A program made the translations under genes and the position numbers. Shown one piece after another: positions 7,805 through 14,911 of a stretch of DNA of 15,981 nucleotides. The notes under the pieces were generated by a model. The model worked only from the letters and a program-made list of their open reading frames with translations, was not told the DNA's origin and did not search any database. Position 1 is the stretch's first letter. Each line of letters opens with the position of its first letter. This stretch comes from a bacterium (lineage in GTDB: Bacteria; CG03). The stretch covers positions 1 through 15,981 of the forward strand of contig VMTI01000284.1 in assembly GCA_013791675.1 (NCBI GenBank), in the 5' to 3' direction.

Positions 7805-9336
7805 AAAAAACAGGTATGAATAATATTAGACGAGTTTTGATTAAATTTTTTTATCTGGGTTTTTTCGGTTTTATTTTTACTTTGAATATCAGGGAAATTA
7901 TGGACCCTGATTTTTTCTGGCACTTAAGAACAGGGCAATATATTTTAACTAATATAGCTATACCGCATACAAATATATTTTCATTTACATACCCGGGGAT
8001 TGAATGGCTGAATCATGAATGGCTGAGTCAGGTTTTGTTGTATGCGATTTATAATGTGGGGGGGTTTATCAGCCTTATTTACATGAAAGCAGCCCTGCTC
8101 ACTTTGACATTTATTATTTTTTTTACAACATTGCTGAAAATTTCCAAAAGCCGGATTGTTTCGTTTTTTTTCACCGCTTTGGCCGTAAGAATTTCAATGC
8201 CTTATTTTACGATGCGGCCGCAGATATTTTCGTATTTTTTGCTTGCGGCGCTTATGTATATTTTATACGCGTATATAACCGATGTGTCACGGAAGAAAAT
8301 GCTCAAAATTATCCCGTTACTCATGCTTTTGTGGGTGAATCTTCACGGGGTATATATTATCGGAATGGCTACTCTTGCTGTGTTCGCGTTCTGTGAAATT
8401 TTTGAAACGTTCAAAATAACGCAAAGAGCAAATAACGTGTTGGCGGCTTTAAAGCAGAGCCCGTTATTTAAAATATTTGCGATTTCGTGCGTTCTTTTGC
8501 TGATTAACCCTTACACATGGAAAAGTCTGATATATCCGGTTACATATTTGTTTGGCCAGGGCCGGCTGCACACGCATTACATTACGGAATGGCAGTCGGT
8601 TAATTTTCATGAAGGGTATGCGCTTTTTGTGGTTTTTTATTGCCTAATTGTCTATTTGAGTTTTGCTTTTAGTAAATCGAAAACGGCGAGAGAATTAATT
8701 GTTATTTTAATATTTTCTTATCTGGGAATTTCCGCAAACAGAAATTTGCCACTTATGGTGCTGGTTGTTACGCCTGCGGCGGTGTTTGCCGGTAAATATT
8801 TTTTCAATTTATACGCGCAGAGATTCCAGCTATGGAATATAAAACACAAATTCCGCTTTTTGTGTTTGCATATAATATTGATATTTATCCCTCTGGTATT
8901 TGGTTACTCGTTTTTTTACATGAATGAAAGAATGCTCGGAAATAATCCGATTGATACTTTGCGGTTTCCACAAGACTCTGTTGAATATCTGAAGAACAAC
9001 GATTATTCTGAAAAACGCATATTGAATCTGTATAAATGGGGCGGCTATTTTATATGGCATCTTTATCCTCAATACAAAAATTTTATTGACGGCAGGGGGA
9101 TTATGTTTCCCGCGGATTTTCTTGTTGAATATTTTAATTTCGCCAAATTGAAAATTGACTGGAAAGTTTTTTTGGAGAAACACAAAATTGATATGATTTT
9201 ATGGGATAAGAATTCACCTGTTTCAACAATATTGACCGAAAGCAATAACTGGAAAATAATATTTGAAGGCCGCTCGTCATGCATATACGCCAAATCATCG
9301 GTTAAAACACCGGACACCGTCCGTATTCGCGAATAA
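7801..9336 (+). CDS. GT-C-like polytopic membrane protein, possible glycosyltransferase
   Basis: The protein has 511 residues with about ten TM segments up to about residue 385, then a soluble C-terminal part (about 390-511). The first loop carries D-P-D-F-F-W-H-L (residues 35-42). An acidic motif in that place is typical of GT-C glycosyltransferases, such as the PMT/ArnT type that use polyprenyl-phosphate sugars. W-G-G-Y-F-I-W (about 418-424) and the following I-D-G-R are seen in large families of uncharacterised GT-C-like proteins. Donor and acceptor cannot be read from the sequence. It starts in the ATGA overlap with the preceding gene and has no Shine-Dalgarno of its own. A second protein of similar plan follows 24 nt downstream. 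Confidence 0.65.
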   Translation: MKKTGMNNIRRVLIKFFYLGFFGFIFTLNIREIMDPDFFWHLRTGQYILTNIAIPHTNIFSFTYPGIEWLNHEWLSQVLLYAIYNVGGFISLIYMKAALLTLTFIIFFTTLLKISKSRIVSFFFTALAVRISMPYFTMRPQIFSYFLLAALMYILYAYITDVSRKKMLKIIPLLMLLWVNLHGVYIIGMATLAVFAFCEIFETFKITQRANNVLAALKQSPLFKIFAISCVLLLINPYTWKSLIYPVTYLFGQGRLHTHYITEWQSVNFHEGYALFVVFYCLIVYLSFAFSKSKTARELIVILIFSYLGISANRNLPLMVLVVTPAAVFAGKYFFNLYAQRFQLWNIKHKFRFLCLHIILIFIPLVFGYSFFYMNERMLGNNPIDTLRFPQDSVEYLKNNDYSEKRILNLYKWGGYFIWHLYPQYKNFIDGRGIMFPADFLVEYFNFAKLKIDWKVFLEKHKIDMILWDKNSPVSTILTESNNWKIIFEGRSSCIYAKSSVKTPDTVRIRE

Positions 9337-9360
9337 TGAAAAACAAAGGCGGTTAGTTTC

Positions 9361-10878
9361 GTGCGCGGAGATATTAAATTTTTTCTGCTCAGTGGTTTTT
9401 TTCTTATTTTAGCGATTTCCCTGCCATATATTTATGGGATTTCCCGTCAATCTTCCGGGAAAGTTTACACAGGGCTTCCTGAATGTAATTATCAGGACAT
9501 CAATCTTTATTTGACAGCAATTAAGCAGGGCGAGAAAAAGCTTGTGTGGGAAAATCCTTATTCGGTTGAAACGCAAAAAGCCATGCCGATATATCTTTTT
9601 TATCTTTTGCTCGGCAGAACTATGGCGTTTTTGAATTTAAAGCCTATTGTTGTGTATCATATCACGCGAATTGTTTTGGCCGTGGCAGGAATGCTGGTTT
9701 TGTATAAATTTATAGCTTTTTTTACGGATGACAAACTGCGCAGGAGAATTGCTTTTTTGCTGACACTTTTCTCGTCGGGCTTTGGTTTTTTTTTCAGTAT
9801 GCTCGGCGTAAGAAAAAGGCTGCTGATAGATTTGTGGATGCCTGAATTAAATTTTTTCTTCAGCGCTTATAATTCTCCTCACTTTGTGCTTTCAGAAATA
9901 CTGATAATCGCGAGTTTTTTAACATTTTTAATCGCCTGCGAAAAGGAAAGCGTTTTGTGGGCGGCGCTAACCGGCTTAGCCGTTTTTTCAGAAGGCATAT
10001 TTCACCCTTACGGCATTTTTATCATTTATTCCGTAATGTTTGTTTATTCGCTGTTTGCGGGAAAATATTCGCGCAGGTTTTTTCTAATTGTTTTAGTGAT
10101 GTCGTTGCCGAGTGTAGGTTATTATTTTCATATCATTGCAAGCGATCCCGTGTGGCTTGAGTGGGCGAGAGCAAATTGGCTGCGTTCCCCGTCATGGTTA
10201 AGCTATTTATCCGGATTTGGGATAATTCTGCCCTTTGCTATATATTCTTTGCGCGAGTATTTCAAATTTGAGGATAAGCGGAAATTATTCATTGCAATAT
10301 GGTTTTTAGTTATTCTTTTAATTATTCTGCTTCCAATTAAATCCAACCGCAAATTTGTGCTCACGCTGAATATTCCTATATGTATATTGGCTTCAGGGTC
10401 TATATTGAGTATATTGAAAAGAAAAACAGTGGCTATAGTGGCGTTAGTGATATTCGCCGCCGGCACCAATGTTTTTATAGTTACTTCGGATATGGCTAAA
10501 ATAAAAAACGCTGAGTTTCCTTATTATATTTCTGATTGTCTGATGAAATCTTTTGAATGGCTTCACGCTCAACGCGGCGGCGGAATTGTTTTATCGAATA
10601 TAGAAACGGGAAATTTTGTTCCTGTTTTTACGCGCAATAAGGTTTTTATAGGTCATTGGGATCAGACAATAAATCCGATGGAAAAGAGAAAAATAGCGCG
10701 TGATTTTTTTGATGCAAAGACATCGTGGGAAAAAAGAGAAAAAATATTGTCAGAATTTCGAATAAAGTATATTATTGGCGATAAGTTTGTTTTTAATAAT
10801 TCGCCGGGTTGGTTGGAAAAAGTTTTTGAGTGCGGGCAGACAGTGATTTATGGAAATAATCAAATTCCGGCAGGGTAA
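9361..10878 (+). CDS. Second GT-C-like polytopic membrane protein
   Basis: The protein has 505 residues, about nine or ten TM segments up to about residue 385, and a soluble C-terminal domain (about 395-505). The first extracytoplasmic loop has C-N-Y-Q-D-I-N-L-Y-L (about 42-51), with the acidic residue expected of a GT-C loop. H-P-Y-G (about 218-221) lies between membrane helices. The C-terminal domain ends in a strand resembling I-K-Y-I-I-G, as in its neighbour, which supports a shared plan. The start is GTG 9361, with GGCGG at 9348-9352 and an 8-nt spacer. The likely role is sugar transfer at the outer face of the inner membrane, substrate unknown. The family is recognised by architecture, not by a firm catalytic signature. 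Confidence 0.6.
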   Translation: MRGDIKFFLLSGFFLILAISLPYIYGISRQSSGKVYTGLPECNYQDINLYLTAIKQGEKKLVWENPYSVETQKAMPIYLFYLLLGRTMAFLNLKPIVVYHITRIVLAVAGMLVLYKFIAFFTDDKLRRRIAFLLTLFSSGFGFFFSMLGVRKRLLIDLWMPELNFFFSAYNSPHFVLSEILIIASFLTFLIACEKESVLWAALTGLAVFSEGIFHPYGIFIIYSVMFVYSLFAGKYSRRFFLIVLVMSLPSVGYYFHIIASDPVWLEWARANWLRSPSWLSYLSGFGIILPFAIYSLREYFKFEDKRKLFIAIWFLVILLIILLPIKSNRKFVLTLNIPICILASGSILSILKRKTVAIVALVIFAAGTNVFIVTSDMAKIKNAEFPYYISDCLMKSFEWLHAQRGGGIVLSNIETGNFVPVFTRNKVFIGHWDQTINPMEKRKIARDFFDAKTSWEKREKILSEFRIKYIIGDKFVFNNSPGWLEKVFECGQTVIYGNNQIPAG

Positions 10879-10907
10879 GGCTATCAATGCAAATATTTGA
10901 ATGTTAA

Positions 10908-11768
10908 GTGGATATAATAATTGTTGATGAATCAGCTTTTACTTCACAAATTTTTGAAAAGTGCACGGGCTGTTTTTTTGATTGCGGTCTGCTTTTATCT
11001 ATCAGCGTTGGCATTTTTCTATTTTTTCAGGAGAAATTTGTGTATTTTCCTTCCCGAGAAATAAAGAAGACTCCGGTTGAGTTCGGGCTGAAGTACGAGT
11101 CGGTTTCTTTCGAGACTGCCGACGGGGTTACGATTTCCGGTTGGTTTATTCCCGCTGAGGGGGCAAAAAGAACGCTGTTGTTTTTTCAGGGCAATGGGGG
11201 AAATATGTCTAACAGAATGGAATCAATAATTATTTTTCACAGGATGCGCCTGAATGTTTTGATATTTGATTATAGGGGTTATGGGGACAGTGGGGGACTT
11301 CCCGGCGAAAAAGGGACACATTCAGACGCAGACGCGGCATGGCGTTACCTGGTCGACATTAGGAAAATTCGCCCTGCGGAAATAATAGTTTTCGGGCGTT
11401 CTCTCGGCGGCGCTGTGGCAGTTAGGCTCGCTTCGGAACATAATCCCGGGGCGCTTATAGTGGAATCGTCTTTTACTTCGTTAAAAGAACTCGGTTCCCA
11501 ACTCTACCCATATATTCCGGTAAAACTTCTATGCAGGTTTGAATATGACACGATAAATATTATGGCTAAAGTGAAATGTCCTGTTTTGGTTGTTCACAGC
11601 AGTGACGATGAGATGATTGATGTGAGCCACGGCAAAAGTTTGTTTGACGCCGCCGGAGAACCAAAAAAGTTTCTTGAAATCGGGGGTACGCATAATGAGG
11701 GATTTATTGTTTCAAAGGAGCATTATATTTCAGGAATAGAAAATTTTATACAGTTTTTAGCAGAGTAA
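10908..11768 (+). CDS. Alpha/beta hydrolase, BEM46-like, N-terminus possibly frameshifted
   Basis: The 286-residue frame encodes a full alpha/beta-hydrolase. It has Q-G-N-G-G-N for the oxyanion region (about 87-92), D-Y-R-G-Y-G-D-S-G-G, the nucleophile elbow G-R-S-L-G-G (Ser165), the acid at Asp233 in S-S-D-D-E-M, and His262 in G-G-T-H-N-E-G. F-Q-E-K-F-V-Y-F-P-S-R (about 41-51) is the family's usual entry after a membrane anchor. The frame only reaches a GTG at 10908 with no ribosome binding site, and its first 25 residues are Cys-rich and unlike the family. A better anchor is encoded in another frame from ATG 10927 and can be joined at 11022-11028. Function is probably hydrolysis of an ester or peptide bond near the membrane; substrate unknown. 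Confidence 0.75.
   Translation: MDIIIVDESAFTSQIFEKCTGCFFDCGLLLSISVGIFLFFQEKFVYFPSREIKKTPVEFGLKYESVSFETADGVTISGWFIPAEGAKRTLLFFQGNGGNMSNRMESIIIFHRMRLNVLIFDYRGYGDSGGLPGEKGTHSDADAAWRYLVDIRKIRPAEIIVFGRSLGGAVAVRLASEHNPGALIVESSFTSLKELGSQLYPYIPVKLLCRFEYDTINIMAKVKCPVLVVHSSDDEMIDVSHGKSLFDAAGEPKKFLEIGGTHNEGFIVSKEHYISGIENFIQFLAE
10927..11064 (+). other. Alternative N-terminal frame of the hydrolase gene with slippery heptamer
   Basis: ATG 10927 opens a 45-codon frame encoding a basic start (M-N-Q-L-L-L-H-K-F-L-K) and one clean TM helix with F-L-I-A-V-C-F-Y-L-S-A-L-A. It stops at TAA 11062-11064. At 11022-11028 it reads T-TTT-TTC, a perfect -1 slippery heptamer in phase. A -1 shift there leads directly into the hydrolase frame at CAG 11028, giving a typical BEM46-like N-terminus. 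A missing T in the six-T run would look identical, so an indel or assembly error is at least as likely as programmed frameshifting. Confidence 0.55.
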
Positions 11769-11784
11769 AAAAATGGGTGGGTGC

Positions 11785-11813
11785 TTGCAATAATTCAGAA
11801 GATTTTATCTAAT
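11785..11813 (+). promoter_or_regulatory. Probable sigma70-type promoter of the sensor gene
   Basis: TTGCAA (11785-11790) and TCTAAT (11808-11813) are spaced by 17 nt, with four and five of six matches to consensus. They lie 30-58 nt before the GTG start of the sensor gene in a 74-nt gap, so the gene probably has its own transcript. Confidence 0.45.
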
Positions 11814-11830
11814 AATACCTGAAGATTATA

Positions 11831-11836
11831 GAGGAG
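11831..11836 (+). promoter_or_regulatory. Ribosome binding site fixing the GTG start of the sensor
   Basis: GAGGAG lies 6 nt before GTG 11843 and decides for this start over the out-of-frame TTG at 11841. Confidence 0.6.
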
Positions 11837-11842
11837 TGATTT

Positions 11843-12892
11843 GTGAAAAAAAATATTAAAGTGAGTTTGCTGTTTAAAATTGTTATTCCGTTTATAGTAT
11901 CTGTTGCTGGAGTGGCGTATTATGCGCTGTTCATCGTATATATGCCGCAGCACGACAGAATGCTTAAGGATAAACTGTTGTTAAAGGGAAAAGTTACATT
12001 GAACAATACACAGCCTTATATTGGTAAGGCAATTGATGCAAAAGACGATCTCTCTCTAATGGCGTGTATGCAGAATATAATGAAAGATAATGACTTTATG
12101 TATGCGCGAGTTCTAAATTCCAGCGGAACAGTTGTAGCGCACAATAATATAAATGAATGGGGGACGAATTACAGCGGTACGCTAACGAAAAAAATTGTTT
12201 CATCAGGGGAAATGCTGATATCGGAGCGGAAAAATCCGGACGGATTTGATTGTGCGTTGCCTTTTGCCGAAAATTTATTTTTGACAGTCGGGCTTTCAGA
12301 TTTAAAAATGAAAGCGTTGTGCTCGCAAAAACGTGAGGAGGTTAAGCAACTCTTGTTATTCATAACAATCTCCGCTTCAGCTGTAGGTTTTTTGTACTAC
12401 TGGGTATTTGCAGTTCTTCCGCTTAAAAGATTGAAGGTTTTTATTGATTCAGTAACGATGGGGAAATTGGAAGAAAGACTGTTTCCTCTTGGCTCTGCGG
12501 AAGTTGCATCTATAGCAAGGTCAATTAATTTACTACTTGACCGCGCCACGAAAGAATTAGCGCAAAACAAAAACAGTGCCGAAGCGGCCGAGAATAATCT
12601 CATCGTAAGTCTTCATAATGTTTGTTCCTTAGCGGCGATACCGTTTCTTTGCGTGGATATAAACGGTAAAGTAGTCAGCAAATCCGAAATGGGAATTCCT
12701 TTCGCGGTTAAGCAGGGAGATATGATAATTGAAGCCACGGATGACAAAGAATTTTTAAAAACATTTCGCGATTCTCAGAACAAAGTTAATGAAATATTTG
12801 AATTAACAACAAAGAATTACAAAAGCCGGTTTCTCACAATCAAAAATGTCAGTAATAAAGCGATAGAAACTTTGATTGTTTTCCGTGGATAA
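11843..12892 (+). CDS. Cache-HAMP-PAS-like membrane sensor without output domain
   Basis: The protein has 349 residues. TM1 (about 10-33) and TM2 (about 168-193) enclose a periplasmic domain (about 34-167). That domain contains A-R-V-L-N-S-S-G-T-V-V-A-H (about 88-100), the typical strand-turn-strand of single Cache sensors. A HAMP domain follows (about 190-243, starting V-L-P-L-K-R-L). After a short coiled coil, a PAS-like domain (about 255-349) begins P-F-L-C-V-D-I-N-G-K. The stop comes right after the PAS-like part. There is no histidine kinase, GGDEF, EAL, phosphatase or chemoreceptor signalling domain. It could signal through a partner, or be a relic. It lies convergent with tadC, so a link to the Tad system is possible but unproven. 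Confidence 0.75.
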   Translation: MKKNIKVSLLFKIVIPFIVSVAGVAYYALFIVYMPQHDRMLKDKLLLKGKVTLNNTQPYIGKAIDAKDDLSLMACMQNIMKDNDFMYARVLNSSGTVVAHNNINEWGTNYSGTLTKKIVSSGEMLISERKNPDGFDCALPFAENLFLTVGLSDLKMKALCSQKREEVKQLLLFITISASAVGFLYYWVFAVLPLKRLKVFIDSVTMGKLEERLFPLGSAEVASIARSINLLLDRATKELAQNKNSAEAAENNLIVSLHNVCSLAAIPFLCVDINGKVVSKSEMGIPFAVKQGDMIIEATDDKEFLKTFRDSQNKVNEIFELTTKNYKSRFLTIKNVSNKAIETLIVFRG

Positions 12893-12899
12893 AAACCGT

Positions 12900-12916
12900 T
12901 AGAAAAGAATTTTCTA
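12900..12916 (+). terminator. AT-rich hairpin between convergent genes
   Basis: TAGAAAA (12900-12906) pairs perfectly with TTTTCTA (12910-12916) around a 3-nt loop. It lies 8 nt after the sensor stop, in the 84-nt gap where the sensor and tadC genes converge. A bidirectional terminator role is possible. The lack of G+C in the stem and of a clear T tract makes it weak. Confidence 0.25.
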
Positions 12917-12976
12917 CAAAAACGATGCGTTCGGAATGGACAAGCGTTAGGGATGCGCTAAGGGCTTACTATTGAT

Positions 12977-13861
12977 TTACCAAATTTTACCGCTCATAAA
13001 AGAAAGCACTAATGGTCCGAAAATTATTATGAAAATAGTGGGAAATATAAAAAGAATTAAAGGACCCATCATTTTTAGCGGGGCTTCCGCACCCAATTTT
13101 TCCGCAAATAATGCCCGCTCGACGCGGTATTGATCCGAAAGCGCGCGTAGAGTTCCGCCTATAGAAGAACCTGTTCGCATGGCCTGTATTAAAGCGTTAA
13201 GTACGCTTGTTAAGTGTTTGTGACGGGCTCTCTTTATGGTGTTTTGCAAAGCGGATATTCTGTTTGCGCCTAATTTTATTTCTTGCTGGGCGATAGCCAA
13301 TTCATCAATTAACGGCCCTTTCTCTTTTTCTATAAGAATATTTAATGCCGCGCCGAAATCCAAACCCGCTTCAATCAATAGCGTAAGAATATCCAATGTG
13401 TCCGGTAAATCCCGAAAAATAGCCATTTGTCTGGTTTTGATTTTAGCATTAACTAAAAGTCCGGGTATAAAATATCCGAGCACAGCCATGAGCAGCAATG
13501 TGAACAAATCAGTGGCTCCCAGAGCAAGGTAAGCGATTATCAGCGTATTGCCGATACTGGCCAAAATAGATATGCCCATAAATGTGGGAGGGGTGATTTT
13601 TGAAATACCGGCCATTTTAAGCTTATCGTCAATGTTTGCCAAAGTTTTAGAAATAAATTCAATATCATATGTTTCTATCTGCTTACCTAAGGAAATAGCT
13701 AATCGGAGAAACAAAGCTTTCACTCCGCGCCCGACCTCTAAACGTTCACCTTTTATTCTATCGGATATTATTTTTTGTTTTCTGAGATGAAAAACAGCTT
13801 CAAGCAGAAGAGTCACGGTTAAAAATGAGCAAAGGATAATCAGCAAAACCATTACATTCAT
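12977..13861 (-). CDS. tadC: TadC, inner-membrane platform protein (T2SSF family)
   Basis: The protein has 294 residues. TM1 is at about 3-24, then comes a charged cytoplasmic stretch (about 25-85) and two hydrophobic segments (about 92-135). The T2SSF domain (about 148-262) carries L-P-D-T-L-D-I-L-T-L-L-I-E-A-G-L-D-F and A-M-R-T-G-S-S-I-G-G-T-L. Both are characteristic of TadC, the E-A-G-L helix especially. The last TM segment is at about 264-288. TadC pairs with TadB to form the platform that couples the TadA ATPase to pilus assembly. In most Tad loci tadC directly follows tadB; here it is about 6.4 kb away on the opposite strand. The start is ATG 13861, with no Shine-Dalgarno and a promoter-like sequence directly upstream. 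Confidence 0.87.
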   Translation of the reverse strand: MNVMVLLIILCSFLTVTLLLEAVFHLRKQKIISDRIKGERLEVGRGVKALFLRLAISLGKQIETYDIEFISKTLANIDDKLKMAGISKITPPTFMGISILASIGNTLIIAYLALGATDLFTLLLMAVLGYFIPGLLVNAKIKTRQMAIFRDLPDTLDILTLLIEAGLDFGAALNILIEKEKGPLIDELAIAQQEIKLGANRISALQNTIKRARHKHLTSVLNALIQAMRTGSSIGGTLRALSDQYRVERALFAEKLGAEAPLKMMGPLILFIFPTIFIIIFGPLVLSFMSGKIW

Positions 13862-13869
13862 AAGTCAAT

Positions 13870-13897
13870 TCTATAAAATTATCGGAGTCCGTGTCAA
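13870..13897 (-). promoter_or_regulatory. Promoter of tadC, nearly leaderless
   Basis: On the minus strand a perfect TTGACA (13897-13892) is followed after 16 nt by TATAGA (13875-13870). Transcription would begin at about 13863-13864, only a few nt before the tadC ATG at 13861. This would give an almost leaderless mRNA and would explain the missing ribosome binding site. Confidence 0.45.
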
Positions 13898-14115
13898 TTT
13901 TTTTGCTGTTGAATTCATGCAATTATTGAGTATAAATTGTTTCCCGACGACAAAAAGGTGATTTCTTCCCCCGGCCATACGATGGTTGAACCCGGATTAT
14001 CATGAATAAGCAGTATTCTAAATTTGATTTTGCCGCTAACTGGTAGCAGGGAAGATAAAACTGTCTACCACCTGTTAGTGAAACTTTTCCTGTTATTTGG
14101 TATAATCTGACATGA
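13898..14115. other. Gene-free spacer with an imperfect inverted repeat
   Basis: I see no credible gene here; short open frames have no family features. CTAAC-T-GGTAG (14036-14046) can pair with CTACC-ACCT-GTTAG (14065-14078), giving ten pairs with an uneven internal loop. CCTGTTA occurs twice (14071-14077 and 14089-14095). The last 11 nt (14105-14115) act as the 5' exon binding sites of the group II intron. Confidence 0.4.
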
Positions 14116-14848
14116 GTGCGCCGAGCAAAGCTCGTAATATCCAGTTGGTGAAAATCCAATCTGAGGAAAGGTTAGCCGCCACCTCAGAACTGAACTCTGC
14201 ACCCGGTTTGGTAACAAACCGTCGTGAAGCCAGAGGAATGGGATACTGGGCCGCAACGCAAGTGAAGGGATTGAGCCTCGAAATAGATATAGTGTCGGTG
14301 GTCGATACTTTTCATGTAGTAGAAGACGAAATTCTCGTAACCGAAAGGAGAAAACTATGGTAAACCTAAACGGGCACGAAACCGGAAACGGTGGAAACAG
14401 CCAAGGAGAGCCTACGGTTTTCTCAAATTTGAGGCAAGGTTATGCGAACCCGACGGGGTCTGAGCCCGTGGCACGGTATCAAAAGGATAGTGCGGGAACT
14501 CGGGAGACCCAAAGTGTTCTCCGTAAAGGGGTATGTGATGACAAGTCTATAGACGATAAGTTATTACAGAAGACGCTTTGGGAGTCGGACCGGCTCATAG
14601 TAGTGATGAAGCAGGGTAATGCCTGTGGAGCGAAGGGGCTGGCAGGAGAGCTGTTGGAACAAGGGCACTTTCTCCAGACACAGAGCTGGAATAAGAAAGA
14701 CAACAAAATTGTACCCAAAACCTTAAACAGGGAGGCTCTTCTGAAGAGCCGTGTGAGGGAAAACTTCAAGCACGGTTCTGTGAGGGGGCTCATAGCGTCT
14801 CTGATGAAATTTAATGTTCAAAGGAAGTGGCTATGAGCCCTACTCGAC
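14116..14848 (+). ncRNA. ORF-less group II intron (self-splicing ribozyme)
   Basis: The element begins with GTGCGCC, the conserved 5' end, and closes with CTACTCGAC, a typical 3' end. Domain V is at 14746-14778: GAGCCGTG pairs with CACGGTTC, enclosing a second helix and an AG bulge. It carries the AGC catalytic triad at 14747-14749. Domain VI is at 14782-14845: an 11-bp perfect helix (14786-14796 with 14830-14840), a G-U pair, a bulged A at 14842 seven nt from the 3' end, and GAG/CTC below. EBS1 TCATGT (14312-14317) is fully complementary to IBS1 ACATGA (14110-14115). T14311 can pair with the first 3' exon base A14849. There is no reverse transcriptase: domain IV is short and the two open frames are structural RNA read as protein. 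Mobility would need an enzyme supplied in trans. Confidence 0.85.
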
Positions 14849-14911
14849 ATAATGAAAAAAATATAGGATGCCATTCTTTTATGGAAGAGACCACATTATT
14901 AGACAAGATGA

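Noticed and set aside
11030..11054. Stimulatory stem downstream of the slippery heptamer (GGAGAA with TTTTCC)
   Set aside because: The stem is six pairs with a wobble and a long AT loop, too weak to support programmed frameshifting.
14101..14106. TATAAT just before the intron, as a promoter
   Set aside because: No convincing -35 box lies 16-18 nt upstream. The hexamer partly overlaps the intron exon-binding region.
13923..14256. Short minus-strand frames overlapping the intron 5' end and the spacer
   Set aside because: They cross the intron boundary and show no domain, signal or initiation site.
14112..14836. Two open frames (14112-14363 and 14357-14836) that could be called hypothetical proteins
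   Set aside because: They lie within the group II intron RNA. The peptides come from structural domains, have no protein family features, and such frames are often misannotated.
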